64,000 bases of DNA from Actinomyces vulturis (GCF_001687305.1 NZ_LZRK01000003.1:248001-312000); one strand, 5' to 3'. Shown: positions 18,880 to 28,784, counted from the stretch's first letter. The notes: generated from the sequence alone by a model not told the origin. Numbers and translations are program-made.

Positions 18880-19235
18880 GATCATGTCTTTCATTGCTGT
18901 GCGGATCATGGGCTGATTTCACTAGTCTGATCGATTCGCCGTCATCAATCCGCTGGGTTTACTCATGGATTCAAATGACGCACACGTGGGCCTGCTGACT
19001 GCGTATCGGGAAGTTAACCGATGGCCTCAACGCTAAAACGGACACCTTAGCGACCCTATGAGGGCAGGCTAAACAGTGAGCGGAGGCGGCGTGCGCGTCA
19101 GCGGCACATTCGACGGAACATGGTTGTAGTTCAGCATGCATTCCGGGGGAAAGCAAATATTTTACTGATGAACTAATTCACAATCACACTAATGTAGTAT
19201 CTCATTAATTCACATTAAGTCTTCTCGGAGCGAAA
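18880..19235 (-). other. Gene-free region upstream of metY
   Basis: About 356 bases without a convincing gene, between the repeat-protein stop and metY. It probably holds the metY promoter and leader. I looked for SAM-I, SAM-II and SAM-IV riboswitch cores and did not recognise any. Local features are two direct TAATTCACA copies (19174 and 19206) and small hairpins such as ATCGG/CCGAT near 19010. Confidence 0.5.
19174..19214. repeat. Two direct TAATTCACA copies
   Basis: TAATTCACA occurs at 19174-19182 and 19206-19214, 32 bases apart (about three helical turns), in an AT-rich stretch upstream of metY. It could be a paired regulator site. Confidence 0.3.
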
Positions 19236-20810
19236 CTATCCCTGCCCGAACCAATCCCTAAAGTAACGCCAGAAATTACGGTTGCCGTACGTCGAACAAC
19301 TATCTCCCACCCCGTAGAGATTCGCCAATGCCGCACTATTGGGCTGGTAGGGAGTGTAGTTATAGAGCGCCGCCGTTGCACGATTAGCAATCAGCACCGT
19401 AGAACTACCACATGCACGATTAGGGCTGTACCCAACCTCAACAGTTTGTCCAGCCCGAAAACGATACGACTGCGGCTTTTCCCCATAGGTCCGCAAACGC
19501 GATGCCGCGTAATACAACTGCGATTGCAAACCCGCATACTGCGAAGCACAATCAGCCGTATCAGGACACGCAAACCCAGTAGCACGAGAGTAAGCGCGTA
19601 TAGTCAGACGATCCCCTGTCCCCAACACAAGTCCCTGTTCTTTTTGAAGAAGAACCAACAACACCTGGGGGCTAATGCCACAGGCTTGCGAAACTTTCGC
19701 AATAATCGTCGCAACGTCTTCATTCTTTCCACCTACATACGGCGAACAATAATCGCCCGTAAGAGTCGACGTTGTTTGACGATAGTCCTTCAGGCAGGGA
19801 GAACCGTCAGATCCAGGCACACAGGAAGGATTCTTAGACTCGAGAAATTGGCGAATTTCAGATTCAGACATTGCCGCACCATCAAACATAGCAGCGTCAG
19901 AAATAATCACGCCGGGCTGAAACGTTTGGCTAACCGCATCAGTAACATACAAAGGAAAGTCATAGAGTTGACCATCGATTTCCCGCTGACCTGTCGCCAT
20001 CAAGCCCGTAACAAGATCTAGGTAATACCAACGAATTCCTTCACGCTTCCACCCACTAACACGGCGTCCTGAGTCCTCGTAAAGACGCCAACCATCTGGA
20101 TGCAGGAACCACCCCGTCACCATCACCCCAGATGAGGTGAAAAAATACGTGCCATCAGGCAAAGTCAATGTCCATTGCTTCATTGAACCATCAGTTTGCA
20201 AGTAGAACCACGATCCGCGATCCCAAAGCCAACCAGTGTGCATGAGGCCGGCATCAGTGAAGAAGTACCAGCGTCCCGAAATGGACTGCCAGCCTCGAAC
20301 TTCCCGGCCGTCCGCCGCGTAATAGCGCCATCCAGTTCGGTCATGAAACCAACCAGTCACCATTGACCCGGAATCATCAAAAGCGTAAGCAGAGTCATTG
20401 ACGATTCGACGGCCAACCACCATTGCCCCAGAAGAAGGGTCGAGGTAGTACCACTGACCTGCATCATAAAGCCATCCAGTTGCGAGAAAACCGTCAGCAC
20501 CAGCGTAATAGTAGAAAGCACCTACTTTGTTCCACGACGCTACTGGCCAGGATCCGTCAGGATTTCGCCACCACCATGAACTACCGCTTCGCACCCAATG
20601 ACCACCCTGCGACCACCCCCGGGATGATCCGTCTCCTCCGACTGATTCACCATCATCTGCGGTAACTTCTTGATGAAATACTGATGCGTGATAGGCGTAT
20701 GCCTGCGGTGTCAGTGGGCTGAGCCCACTACCAGCAGCAATCACAGCGAACATACCCACAAGTACAAGCAATCGGTGAAAAATCCGAGCCAAGAGGTGAG
20801 CAGACGTCAT
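19236..20810 (-). CDS. Secreted choline-binding-repeat protein with C-terminal lysozyme-like(?) domain
   Basis: A roughly 524-residue exported protein. The Sec signal runs from MTSAHLLARIF through a hydrophobic core to a likely cleavage after QAYA. About ten 20-residue aromatic repeats follow (WYYLDPSSGAMVVG, TGWLWDRGSWFYL and others), the pattern of CW_binding_1 choline-binding modules. The last 210 or so residues form a domain seen in actinobacterial surface proteins, starting ISDAAMFDGAAMSES, with several Cys and LLVLLQKEQGLV, where Glu could be catalytic as in goose-type lysozymes (inference). I preferred ATG 20810; a GTG at 20849 adds 13 residues but begins next to a GTGTCG/CGACAC hairpin (20834-20849). 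It likely binds phosphorylcholine made by the lic genes. Confidence 0.82.
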   Translation of the reverse strand: MTSAHLLARIFHRLLVLVGMFAVIAAGSGLSPLTPQAYAYHASVFHQEVTADDGESVGGDGSSRGWSQGGHWVRSGSSWWWRNPDGSWPVASWNKVGAFYYYAGADGFLATGWLYDAGQWYYLDPSSGAMVVGRRIVNDSAYAFDDSGSMVTGWFHDRTGWRYYAADGREVRGWQSISGRWYFFTDAGLMHTGWLWDRGSWFYLQTDGSMKQWTLTLPDGTYFFTSSGVMVTGWFLHPDGWRLYEDSGRRVSGWKREGIRWYYLDLVTGLMATGQREIDGQLYDFPLYVTDAVSQTFQPGVIISDAAMFDGAAMSESEIRQFLESKNPSCVPGSDGSPCLKDYRQTTSTLTGDYCSPYVGGKNEDVATIIAKVSQACGISPQVLLVLLQKEQGLVLGTGDRLTIRAYSRATGFACPDTADCASQYAGLQSQLYYAASRLRTYGEKPQSYRFRAGQTVEVGYSPNRACGSSTVLIANRATAALYNYTPYQPNSAALANLYGVGDSCSTYGNRNFWRYFRDWFGQG

Positions 20811-20942
20811 AACGAAGTCCAAACATATGATCCGTGTCGAATGCGACACACAGTCGGGCGTGATACGAGCGACAGTTTATGAGGAAGTGATGGTTGTGAC
20901 TAGTGGTGCAATAGTGAAATACCTTATGCGCTCTTTACCCGA

Positions 20943-22946
20943 TCACTGAGATTCATGTCCACAGGCAATAATCCGCCACAATGCTGCGTCACCTTGAGAA
21001 TCAATTCGCTCAAGAGCATGCTCAGGAATATGACGCAACTGATTTTCCCATAATGGTTCGCGCACTCCCCCATCACGCCCATCCGGAAGAGCACTGTCAC
21101 TATAGTAAAAGCCAATTCCTCGACGTTTAAGCACATCACACACCCGAGGATCATCGTTAATGTGATCAATGTTGTGCGCAAGCCATCCAAGTTCACCGTC
21201 AATTGGAGGACGGGAAGGATAAACCACGTGAATGCCAGCAATGCTCCACAAGTACGGGGCTCCGCTCGAAGGTTCACCAAGAACAACAGCATCAGATGGG
21301 AGGTCACGTGATGCGCGTTCTATGAGTACGCGCTCATCGTCTGACAGCATCGCACCATAGGTAATGGCATGGGGATCATGAATTGATGCCATGATTTCTT
21401 CCTTAAGCCCCCATCTCCATGCCGGGGCACACACCGCTGTAAGTATCACAATTGCACAGACAATCCCCTCCGGAGAGAACGACGTGCGTACACGAACGAT
21501 CGATAGGCGACGAAGAATGTGCCCGAGAATACGGGAGGGCCATTGGGATTGAGAAATCTTGTGAAGGGCAACAGCCACCAAAGGAAATCCTGCAATAGTC
21601 ACCAATGGCATAATGCGCGCACGTTGGGTGTACCACGGCCCTGCAAGAATTCTGCCAAACCATTGAGGGCCACCGGCAAGAAGAACCAAAAACACGGCGA
21701 TGGCAGCACTGACCAGCCAAGCACGCAGAACCTTGTCTTCAGAAATACGCCACCATCGAATCACGAGCACAGCACCGTAAATTCCTAATGCAACGACGCA
21801 TGCATTACCTGGGAACCACAAAGAATAATGCCCCAGTTGTGGGTGCCCCGTGAGAATGCCAAAAGCAGAGCCCAAGAGATTACCGGGTGAGCGTTGATAG
21901 CTAAAAACAGAATTCAGCGGTGCACGCATCACCCATGCCAACAACGAGGCTACCAGCACCACCGCCGCGCATCCGCCCCACAAAACTCGACGTCTAAATG
22001 AGGCTAACCATGGCCACATGATGGCAATCCCCACAGGCATCCCAATTACCAGAAGAGAAAAAATTCCACTCCCATGGGCGCTCACCACCCCCATAGTCGA
22101 CAAGATCACCAGAGCCACGCGCCCAGTCACGATACGGCGTGCATCACCATGACTATTCCCATCTATCTGATCGACACTCATCAACAAAGCAAGAACAGCC
22201 GGGACAAAAACAATACTCAGCGTAAAAGGCCATACACTCGAAGCAATTAAGACCACAGAGGTCGTGGAGCCAGTCATTGCGATTGTTCCAGCAACCACGA
22301 CTGGAGGAAGTGCGATTCGATGTGCCAGACTCACAATCATTGCACTCATGGTGATAGGAAAAATGAATCCGGCTACCACAATCACGAGCGCATTAGAGGC
22401 CAGTACTACGCTTCCAGGCATCAATGCCACTAACCCATGCCACAAGGTGGGGTAATACACTTGAGCACCGTCATACATGCTCGATAGGCCTCCCAAAGGA
22501 GAGGCATTACCCTGGACACGAACAAAGCGAGCGGCTGACAAATGGTAAACAGCGTCAGACGCTTGTGCAGGATTATCTGCTCCGTGAGTTCCTATCCACA
22601 AAGGGATTACCGTAGCCAAAATGGCGACTATTAACCCCGCCCCTGCTATCCATGAGCCACGGATAAACCCCACATTCCCTAATTCTTGGGAGGGGAATGT
22701 GCCACTCCCACGAAAAACACGAAACCCAGCGAATGCTGTGACTGCGGTAAGCACAAGGAGCACAGCAATGACATGGGCTCGATCCCAGGGACGAACAAAA
22801 AGTGTTGCACACCCCAACACTCCAGCGCTCAACACAGGGGCAACTGACCACGCAAACAGTCCTCGATAACGCCATGCATAAGCAATGAGCCAACCAGGCA
22901 GAAACAGAAGCGCGACAACTGTTCCCATACTGAACACAAAGTTCAC
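20943..22946 (-). CDS. Large polytopic membrane protein, DUF6541-like (paralogue of 24299-26335)
   Basis: A 667-residue protein with a dozen or more hydrophobic helices over the first 500 residues and a soluble C-terminal domain (about 530-667). The layout resembles DUF6541 proteins of actinobacterial glycan loci, possibly GT-C-type glycosyltransferases or polymerases; no catalytic motif can be assigned with confidence. The C-terminal part shares DPRVCDVLKRRGIGFYYSD with the related DPRVCAIIRRHNIRYFYAD of the paralogue. GGAG lies about 8 bases before the GTG start at 22946. It ends a five-gene operon running from 28706. A Wzy-like polymerase role is an open alternative. Confidence 0.72.
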   Translation of the reverse strand: MNFVFSMGTVVALLFLPGWLIAYAWRYRGLFAWSVAPVLSAGVLGCATLFVRPWDRAHVIAVLLVLTAVTAFAGFRVFRGSGTFPSQELGNVGFIRGSWIAGAGLIVAILATVIPLWIGTHGADNPAQASDAVYHLSAARFVRVQGNASPLGGLSSMYDGAQVYYPTLWHGLVALMPGSVVLASNALVIVVAGFIFPITMSAMIVSLAHRIALPPVVVAGTIAMTGSTTSVVLIASSVWPFTLSIVFVPAVLALLMSVDQIDGNSHGDARRIVTGRVALVILSTMGVVSAHGSGIFSLLVIGMPVGIAIMWPWLASFRRRVLWGGCAAVVLVASLLAWVMRAPLNSVFSYQRSPGNLLGSAFGILTGHPQLGHYSLWFPGNACVVALGIYGAVLVIRWWRISEDKVLRAWLVSAAIAVFLVLLAGGPQWFGRILAGPWYTQRARIMPLVTIAGFPLVAVALHKISQSQWPSRILGHILRRLSIVRVRTSFSPEGIVCAIVILTAVCAPAWRWGLKEEIMASIHDPHAITYGAMLSDDERVLIERASRDLPSDAVVLGEPSSGAPYLWSIAGIHVVYPSRPPIDGELGWLAHNIDHINDDPRVCDVLKRRGIGFYYSDSALPDGRDGGVREPLWENQLRHIPEHALERIDSQGDAALWRIIACGHESQ

Positions 22947-22951
22947 CTACG

Positions 22952-24265
22952 TTACTCCACGTCCAATGCGAGCGTGCCGCCACCAATAGTTAGACGTGGG
23001 ATTCCAACCCATCGTTGAGCATCAGTGATACGCCGCCCATCAATAAGAAGGCGCACACCAGGAAGATCTTGAGGGGTCAGGGTTGCATATTCAGCATGGT
23101 CCGCTTGAACGATAACCAGATCCACCTGGTCACCAAGGTGGTACGGTTCCCATCCATATGCTTGAAGTTCCTCATCACTAAACATGGGATCTTCAACCAT
23201 GACATGAGCGCCTTTCTCACGCAAGGCACCAACAGTCGGAAAGACCCCGGAGAATGCCGTTTCCTTAACCTTGCCGCGGTAAGAAGCACCAAGAACTGCC
23301 ACTCGTAGTCCATTAAGGTCTCCAAGAAGTTCTTCAGCGCGCCCCACCACATACGAAGGCATGGTGGCATTGAAAGAACGAGCAGTACGCACAACCGATG
23401 CGTCGGGGTCAGTAGACAAGTACAGACGCGGATAGACCGGAATACAGTGACCGCCAACAGCGATACCAGGACGATGAATGTGCGAATAAGGCTGGGAGTT
23501 ACATGCCGTAATCACACGGTCCACATCAAAACCGACCTTATCGGCATACACCGCGAACTGGTTAGCTAAACCGATATTGACGTCCCGATAGGTAGTTTCT
23601 GCCAGTTTCGCCATTTCAGCTGCTTCTGCAGTACCCATATCCCACACGCCATTCGGCATCGGTAGGTCATCGCGCTCGTCAAATTCGAGGACCTTCTCGT
23701 AAAACTCAATACCTACCCGAGTACCTTCATCACTGAGGCCGCCAACCAACTTGGGATACCGGCGAAGGTCGGCAAAGACCCGACCAGTAAGAACACGTTC
23801 GGGACTAAAAACGAGATGAAAATCTTTGCCTTCAGTAAGACCAGAAATCTCTTCAATCATGGGCTTCCAGCGCCCCCGCAACGTTCCTACCGGGAGAGTA
23901 GTTTCGTAAGAAATAAGAGTTCCTGGGGTTAAATGCTCTGCCAATGACTTCGTCGCAGAGTCCATCCAAGCGAAGTCCGGCTCCCACGTCTCATCGTTAA
24001 CGAAAAGCGGCACCACAATCACGATTGCATCTGCACCAGGAATTGCTTCGGAATACTCCGTAGTGGCACGCAGCGCACCCGATGGAATAAGTTCACCAAG
24101 TTTTTCAGCAAGATGAGCTTCACCGGGGAAAGGCTCTTCCCCCGCATTAACAGCGTCGACGGCGGTCTGAGAGACATCAACCCCGATCACTTCGTGGCCC
24201 ATGTCTGCGAACTGGACTGCAAGAGGCAGGCCAATTTTTCCTAATGCGACAACCGCAATACGCAT
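22952..24265 (-). CDS. UDP-N-acetylhexosamine 6-dehydrogenase (WbpA/WecC type)
   Basis: A 437-residue nucleotide-sugar dehydrogenase. MRIAVVALGKIGLPLAVQ is the NAD fold, VVPLFVNDETWEPD and FSPERVLTGRV are family motifs, and IAVGGHCIPVYPRLYL holds the catalytic Cys in the GGHCIP form usual for enzymes acting on UDP-GlcNAc or UDP-ManNAc rather than UDP-glucose. It oxidises C6 to the uronic acid with two NAD. With the WbpB-, WbpE-, WbpD- and WbpI-like genes at 31.7-38 kb it probably makes UDP-GlcNAcA on the way to UDP-ManNAc3NAcA. ATG 24265 has AAGGA six bases upstream; an in-frame ATG eight codons earlier at 24289 is less well placed. Confidence 0.86.
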   Translation of the reverse strand: MRIAVVALGKIGLPLAVQFADMGHEVIGVDVSQTAVDAVNAGEEPFPGEAHLAEKLGELIPSGALRATTEYSEAIPGADAIVIVVPLFVNDETWEPDFAWMDSATKSLAEHLTPGTLISYETTLPVGTLRGRWKPMIEEISGLTEGKDFHLVFSPERVLTGRVFADLRRYPKLVGGLSDEGTRVGIEFYEKVLEFDERDDLPMPNGVWDMGTAEAAEMAKLAETTYRDVNIGLANQFAVYADKVGFDVDRVITACNSQPYSHIHRPGIAVGGHCIPVYPRLYLSTDPDASVVRTARSFNATMPSYVVGRAEELLGDLNGLRVAVLGASYRGKVKETAFSGVFPTVGALREKGAHVMVEDPMFSDEELQAYGWEPYHLGDQVDLVIVQADHAEYATLTPQDLPGVRLLIDGRRITDAQRWVGIPRLTIGGGTLALDVE

Positions 24266-24298
24266 ATTGTGTCCTTCCGTGGTGGTCATGAAACCAGT

Positions 24299-26335
24299 TT
24301 ATTCACCGTTGTCTTGGTCATAACAGGAATCAATCCTGTAAAGCGCGGCGGTTCCTCCATGATCGATGAGCGTAAAGCCATGGTACGTGGGAACGTTATA
24401 CAAGCCCGGACGGAGTTCAGATAGATGAACGCCATTAAAGTTTCGGTCTTGATCTGCGTAAAAATACCTGATGTTGTGACGCCGAATAATAGCGCACACT
24501 CGAGGGTCTGAATGAAGGCGTCGGAAGTTATTACGCAGATACAGACCATCCTGATCTGAACTTGCCTGCCCAGGGAATGTCCACACCGATTCACGTCCGG
24601 TAATGAAAGGAATCATGCCAGCACCGGCAACCGGATCACCAATGACCAGGGCATCATCAGGCAACTCGTGACGTAAACGCTTAATCATGGCCAATTCGTC
24701 AGAATCCACCATAAAGCGCGTATCTCCCGGTTGAGGACTAAAACCACCACGAGCATCACTGATAAGCCCTGGAGTACTCGCAATCGTGGCAACAATGAGA
24801 AGGATTGCCGCCACAGTATTCGGTGACCATCGTTGCATGAACGGGCTGCGCTGCCATACATATGACAGCCCAATAGCCATCAACAAAATCAATGCAGGCA
24901 CAGCCATCGCTTTAATACGATGGGGGTTGTTGTAGAACAATCCCGTCAATGCGCTAAGAACAGGAATCGGAGCCGTGGCCGCCACTATGAGCGGCAGGAT
25001 AGATGCCCATCCAATAAGAACTCCACGATGTTTTTGCTGAGTCAACACTGCCCAAACACCAAGCGTAAGGAGCAGAAGAATAATGGCCGAAGAGATCCAC
25101 ATCATGTGCCCTCCCCCTGCGTAATACAAGAAGAAGGGCTGGAACAGTTTGTCCCACAAATGGTGCCAATTACGGTGTGGACGGCGCCCAAAGTGCGCTT
25201 GCTGCGGACCAGGCCCCAAAACAAACACAATGGTGGCAAAAACAAGAAACCCTGCGATGACAAGAATCCAGGTACCGCGGCGTCGTTGAAAAGAATCAGA
25301 ACTGCGCCGTTGTCGGATACCTGCCAAAACCAAACCGGACCAGGCGATCAGCACTAAGGGCCAGCCGATGACGACTAAAGCAGAAGGGTGAGTGAAAATC
25401 ACACCAAGGAGAGGAACGACTGGAGCCAGTGCCCATAACGTAGCTTGCGCGTAGTGATGATTACGTACATGCGCAATGAACTGCCGCCAACTATCGAGGA
25501 TAAACGCAACCACTGCGGGACATGCGGATAACATTAAACAATACGGCCACAAAGCCGTATCAAAAAGAAGACGCATTGGGAAAATAGCCGGAAGGGCGAT
25601 GAGTCCCAGAGCAAAGACGTCCGCATGCGCCACATCAGGCAAAACGGTGCGCGTGAGATACAGAATTCCGCAGATCCAAATCAACGGAACCACCAAAAGC
25701 ATCACATTGGTGACAGGAAGAGACTGAGTCCATCCCAATGCACCCAAGGACACCAGATCATGCCACACCATGGGATAAAAACTGCTTGTTCCATCCATCC
25801 CAAAAAGCCCGGCATTACCGTCGAGCATAGAAGCATTACCCGTGTGCTCGATCAGCCACACCTGGTTGTAGTGGTAGAGGGCGTCACCACTTTGACTAGG
25901 CGTTAAGGGATCCACCACCACAAGAATGGGCAGAATCATGATGAACCACACCATGATGACCCTGCTCAACCATGGTGCTGCTCTCCAACAGCGACGTAGA
26001 AACCTACGGGCACCGTCAAGAGAAAAATGATGATCCGTGAGGAAAGAAAAGTCCCAGCGATCCCCGTGCCGTCCTTCCACAACAACCCGAGCGACAATCG
26101 CTATGGCAATAACTGTCAATCCCAGTGGGACAACAGTCACCAGATGCCACCAAATCCCTCCATAGTGAAGGATTACACCACCGGCCCCCACAAAAGCGAA
26201 AGTCACAGCTGGCGCAAGAGCAAGTCGCCGTAGAGCTCCATGAAGCCCAGTGGCAGAAATGAGAAGAAGGCCAGGAAGAAAAGTAAGAAAAACAAAAAAG
26301 AAAAGGACCGGACTAAGCCAGAGCCAATGAATCAT
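24299..26335 (-). CDS. Large polytopic membrane protein, DUF6541-like (paralogue of 20943-22946)
   Basis: A 678-residue protein with about a dozen hydrophobic helices, beginning MIHWLWLSPVLFFFVFL, and a soluble C-terminal domain from about residue 545. It is a paralogue of the protein two genes downstream, with matching spacing and C-terminal motifs; both carry a loop with PSQSGDALYHYNQ or PAQASDAVYHLSA after an early helix, a D-x-x-Y-H element that may be part of the active site. It probably adds or polymerises sugars on the outer membrane face from polyprenyl donors (inference). It starts at ATG 26335 with GAGGA upstream, overlapping the preceding GT4 stop by ATGA. Confidence 0.72.
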   Translation of the reverse strand: MIHWLWLSPVLFFFVFLTFLPGLLLISATGLHGALRRLALAPAVTFAFVGAGGVILHYGGIWWHLVTVVPLGLTVIAIAIVARVVVEGRHGDRWDFSFLTDHHFSLDGARRFLRRCWRAAPWLSRVIMVWFIMILPILVVVDPLTPSQSGDALYHYNQVWLIEHTGNASMLDGNAGLFGMDGTSSFYPMVWHDLVSLGALGWTQSLPVTNVMLLVVPLIWICGILYLTRTVLPDVAHADVFALGLIALPAIFPMRLLFDTALWPYCLMLSACPAVVAFILDSWRQFIAHVRNHHYAQATLWALAPVVPLLGVIFTHPSALVVIGWPLVLIAWSGLVLAGIRQRRSSDSFQRRRGTWILVIAGFLVFATIVFVLGPGPQQAHFGRRPHRNWHHLWDKLFQPFFLYYAGGGHMMWISSAIILLLLTLGVWAVLTQQKHRGVLIGWASILPLIVAATAPIPVLSALTGLFYNNPHRIKAMAVPALILLMAIGLSYVWQRSPFMQRWSPNTVAAILLIVATIASTPGLISDARGGFSPQPGDTRFMVDSDELAMIKRLRHELPDDALVIGDPVAGAGMIPFITGRESVWTFPGQASSDQDGLYLRNNFRRLHSDPRVCAIIRRHNIRYFYADQDRNFNGVHLSELRPGLYNVPTYHGFTLIDHGGTAALYRIDSCYDQDNGE

Positions 26336-27543
26336 AAGCGAGTCCTCGCTGCGACTTCCTCAAGAACGTCACGGACTCGTTGCCCCGTGGCCTGCAATGA
26401 ACGGTGAGCCACCACCCATGAACGGTAATGCTCGGTTTGACTACCTTCTGATACGTCACTCAACATCTTCGACATCGCTTGAGCCACGTCGCGCACCTCG
26501 TAGGAGGAAACATAACCTAAGTCGTGAGTGGAAATATCGTCAACAGCAGGGCCAACTCCTGCATAGATAATCGGAGTACCGCAAGCCAGAGAAGCGAAAA
26601 TTTTCGTGGGATAAGCAAAGTCGTACCCTTGTCCCGGAATAATGGAGACGAGGCATGCTCGTGCAGTACGCTGCCACTGAGCAGCAGCCTCCACAGGAAC
26701 ACCTGACGCAACGGTGACTGGATTGTCACCAACCCACTCAAATTGTTGTGCTTGATGACGAATGGTTTCCCAGTCTGAACCTTGGCCTAGAAAAACAAGA
26801 CGGGCTTGCGGAAAATCCTCATGGATGCGATGGAAAGCATCGACGAATATCCCAGCACCTTGCCATTCTGAAGCAGTTCCTGCGTACAAGAGGAAAGGCG
26901 GCACCTCGGAAACTTTTTCTCCTGTAAGAGCAGCCCATTGCTCAGTACTCAATGGCTCTCGATCCGCACGGAACACATCTGTATCAATCCCATTCGGAAT
27001 AATGCGAATATCGCGAGCACCTAAAGCTTTAGCACGCTCCGCAACCCCATCATTAATAGCGATAACGGCTTGCGCTCCCCTCATTGCAAAAGACTCCATA
27101 GCACGTACGGCACGAACTACAGGGCGGGGAGCTGATGTTGATGCTGCGGCGTCACTCCATACGTCCGGCGCGTACCACACGTACGGGATACGGCGAATAG
27201 CACATGCCACTCTGCTTACCACGCCTGTGGTTGGAGGAGGTTCAATGAGTGCGGCATCTGTAGGGCCGAGGGCAAGGATGCGAAAAAAAGCGGGGATATC
27301 AAAACTCATGTACTGGATATAGCCACGCACATACCCGCTCTTGTCACGGAGAACAGGCCAGCGTTTGACGATCACGCCAGCGATATCCTTAGGAGTTTTC
27401 CCAGGCACCTGAGTAGTCAATACGGTGACGCGATGTCCCGCATCCCGAAGGGCTCGTTCAACGCCTGCTAAACGGAAAGAAGCCGCAGCGGCTTCGGGGA
27501 GGTGAATACGCGTCACCATCGCCAAGCGGTATGTGCGAGTCAT
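26332..27543 (-). CDS. GT4 family glycosyltransferase
   Basis: A 403-residue GT-B glycosyltransferase, close in layout to WbuB-like GT4 enzymes. The N-terminal half has TRIHLPEAAAASFRLAGVE; the donor half has AVIAINDGVAERAKALG, LYAGTASEWQGAGIFVDAF and FASLACGTPIIYAG in place of the more common E-x7-E motif. Both ends overlap neighbours by four bases (ATGA), so it is tightly coupled in the operon 28706 to 20943. It probably adds one residue to the lipid-linked unit built with the uronic acid of this region; the donor is not visible. Confidence 0.82.
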   Translation of the reverse strand: MTRTYRLAMVTRIHLPEAAAASFRLAGVERALRDAGHRVTVLTTQVPGKTPKDIAGVIVKRWPVLRDKSGYVRGYIQYMSFDIPAFFRILALGPTDAALIEPPPTTGVVSRVACAIRRIPYVWYAPDVWSDAAASTSAPRPVVRAVRAMESFAMRGAQAVIAINDGVAERAKALGARDIRIIPNGIDTDVFRADREPLSTEQWAALTGEKVSEVPPFLLYAGTASEWQGAGIFVDAFHRIHEDFPQARLVFLGQGSDWETIRHQAQQFEWVGDNPVTVASGVPVEAAAQWQRTARACLVSIIPGQGYDFAYPTKIFASLACGTPIIYAGVGPAVDDISTHDLGYVSSYEVRDVAQAMSKMLSDVSEGSQTEHYRSWVVAHRSLQATGQRVRDVLEEVAARTRL

Positions 27544-28706
27544 TCCGTTTCCCCCGTAAGTACATCAATCACTGTGCGTGCTCGTGCAGCCCATGTCTGA
27601 GACGACAGTACCTCACGCATGCGAGAACGGACGGCCTCAATCTGCTCAGGGTGAGCAGTGAGATGGTCAATAAGATTCATGAGAGCACTTTCCGTGTTCT
27701 CAATCGTCCATCCGATCCCTAAATCATCAACAATTCTCCCTGTTTGCGTTCCTTGCGTAGCGACGATAGGAAGTTGGTGAGCAAGGTACTCATAGAGTTT
27801 GTACGGGACAGCAAAATCCCAGTATTCGTGAGGCTGCGTGAGAAGAAGACCTACTGTGGCGTCACGATAAAGCGGTTCAAGATCTGCCCCGGAAACATGA
27901 ACAACACGCAGTTTTTCTGCACTGATCATGGGGGCATAGTGGGATTGCCATTCTTGCCATGTTTCTTCACGAACACACAATGTTAACTTCGCATCATCGT
28001 GGTGATTGATAGCATGGAACGCTTCATCAAGACGATAGTTATCACCAAGAACACCGATAAATAAGAAGGTGACGTGAGAGGTTGAGGGTGATGAGGTGAT
28101 GTCCACACCACTATCAGATCCTGGGGGAAGAGGAGACATGTACTGGTGCAAGATGAAGGGAATATAAGGAATCATCGGCTCACTGGGCACAAACAAGTGA
28201 ACCCCTGCATATCGGTAACCCAGAAGTTCCGAACGATAAGCGATTTGCAATCCCAGTTCGATCGGGCGAGGAATATGGGTACGGAAACGTGGAAAACGCC
28301 AGTAAATATCTCGGTAGAACACTCCAACGGGGATTCCCTGACGTGTACAAAAGCGGAAAAACGCCATATCCAATCGAGGATGAACAGGAACATGACGAGG
28401 CTCTGTCAATGCTGAAGGAATAGTGGCGTTTTCCCCATATACGCACACGGGATGATCCCCAGATACGATGCGTTTCATGACCCGGTGAATAGCACGACGT
28501 CGGGCAGGGGCATACCCCGTAACGTCAACAACGTCATACCCCAGTTCACGAAACGCTTTGCGCATAGCAACGGGACGCAACTTCGATGCAGCAGGTTTGC
28601 CCGGTTCCAAGGGATAGGGCGCATGAAAAACGACCCAGGGGCGGGTGTCTTCGGCCCTGGATTGTTGAGAAGTATTACTAGTTGGAGAAATCATGTCTCG
28701 CTTCAT
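27540..28706 (-). CDS. GT4-like glycosyltransferase
   Basis: A 388-residue protein of GT-B type. The N-terminal domain carries PWVVFHAPYPLEPGKP and LRPVAMRKAFRELGYDV; the C-terminal half has TFLFIGVLGDNYRL and VPYKLYEYLAHQLPIVATQ, a donor-site region of GT4 enzymes. It is the first gene of a minus-strand operon of five. The annotated ATG at 28706 may be preceded by no ribosome site, and another in-frame ATG follows four codons later at 28694. It is divergent from the asparagine-synthetase-like gene. Substrate unknown. Confidence 0.75.
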   Translation of the reverse strand: MKRDMISPTSNTSQQSRAEDTRPWVVFHAPYPLEPGKPAASKLRPVAMRKAFRELGYDVVDVTGYAPARRRAIHRVMKRIVSGDHPVCVYGENATIPSALTEPRHVPVHPRLDMAFFRFCTRQGIPVGVFYRDIYWRFPRFRTHIPRPIELGLQIAYRSELLGYRYAGVHLFVPSEPMIPYIPFILHQYMSPLPPGSDSGVDITSSPSTSHVTFLFIGVLGDNYRLDEAFHAINHHDDAKLTLCVREETWQEWQSHYAPMISAEKLRVVHVSGADLEPLYRDATVGLLLTQPHEYWDFAVPYKLYEYLAHQLPIVATQGTQTGRIVDDLGIGWTIENTESALMNLIDHLTAHPEQIEAVRSRMREVLSSQTWAARARTVIDVLTGETE

Positions 28707-28784
28707 TAGGAATCAGACACAGCAACAAATCGACAAGTGTCTCGATCGCTGTGCCACACTAGTCTATTAAGAGCAGAGATAGAC

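Noticed and set aside
18880-19235. SAM riboswitch upstream of metY
   Set aside because: Position is right, but I could not find the core motifs of SAM-I, SAM-II or SAM-IV; only short unrelated hairpins are present.
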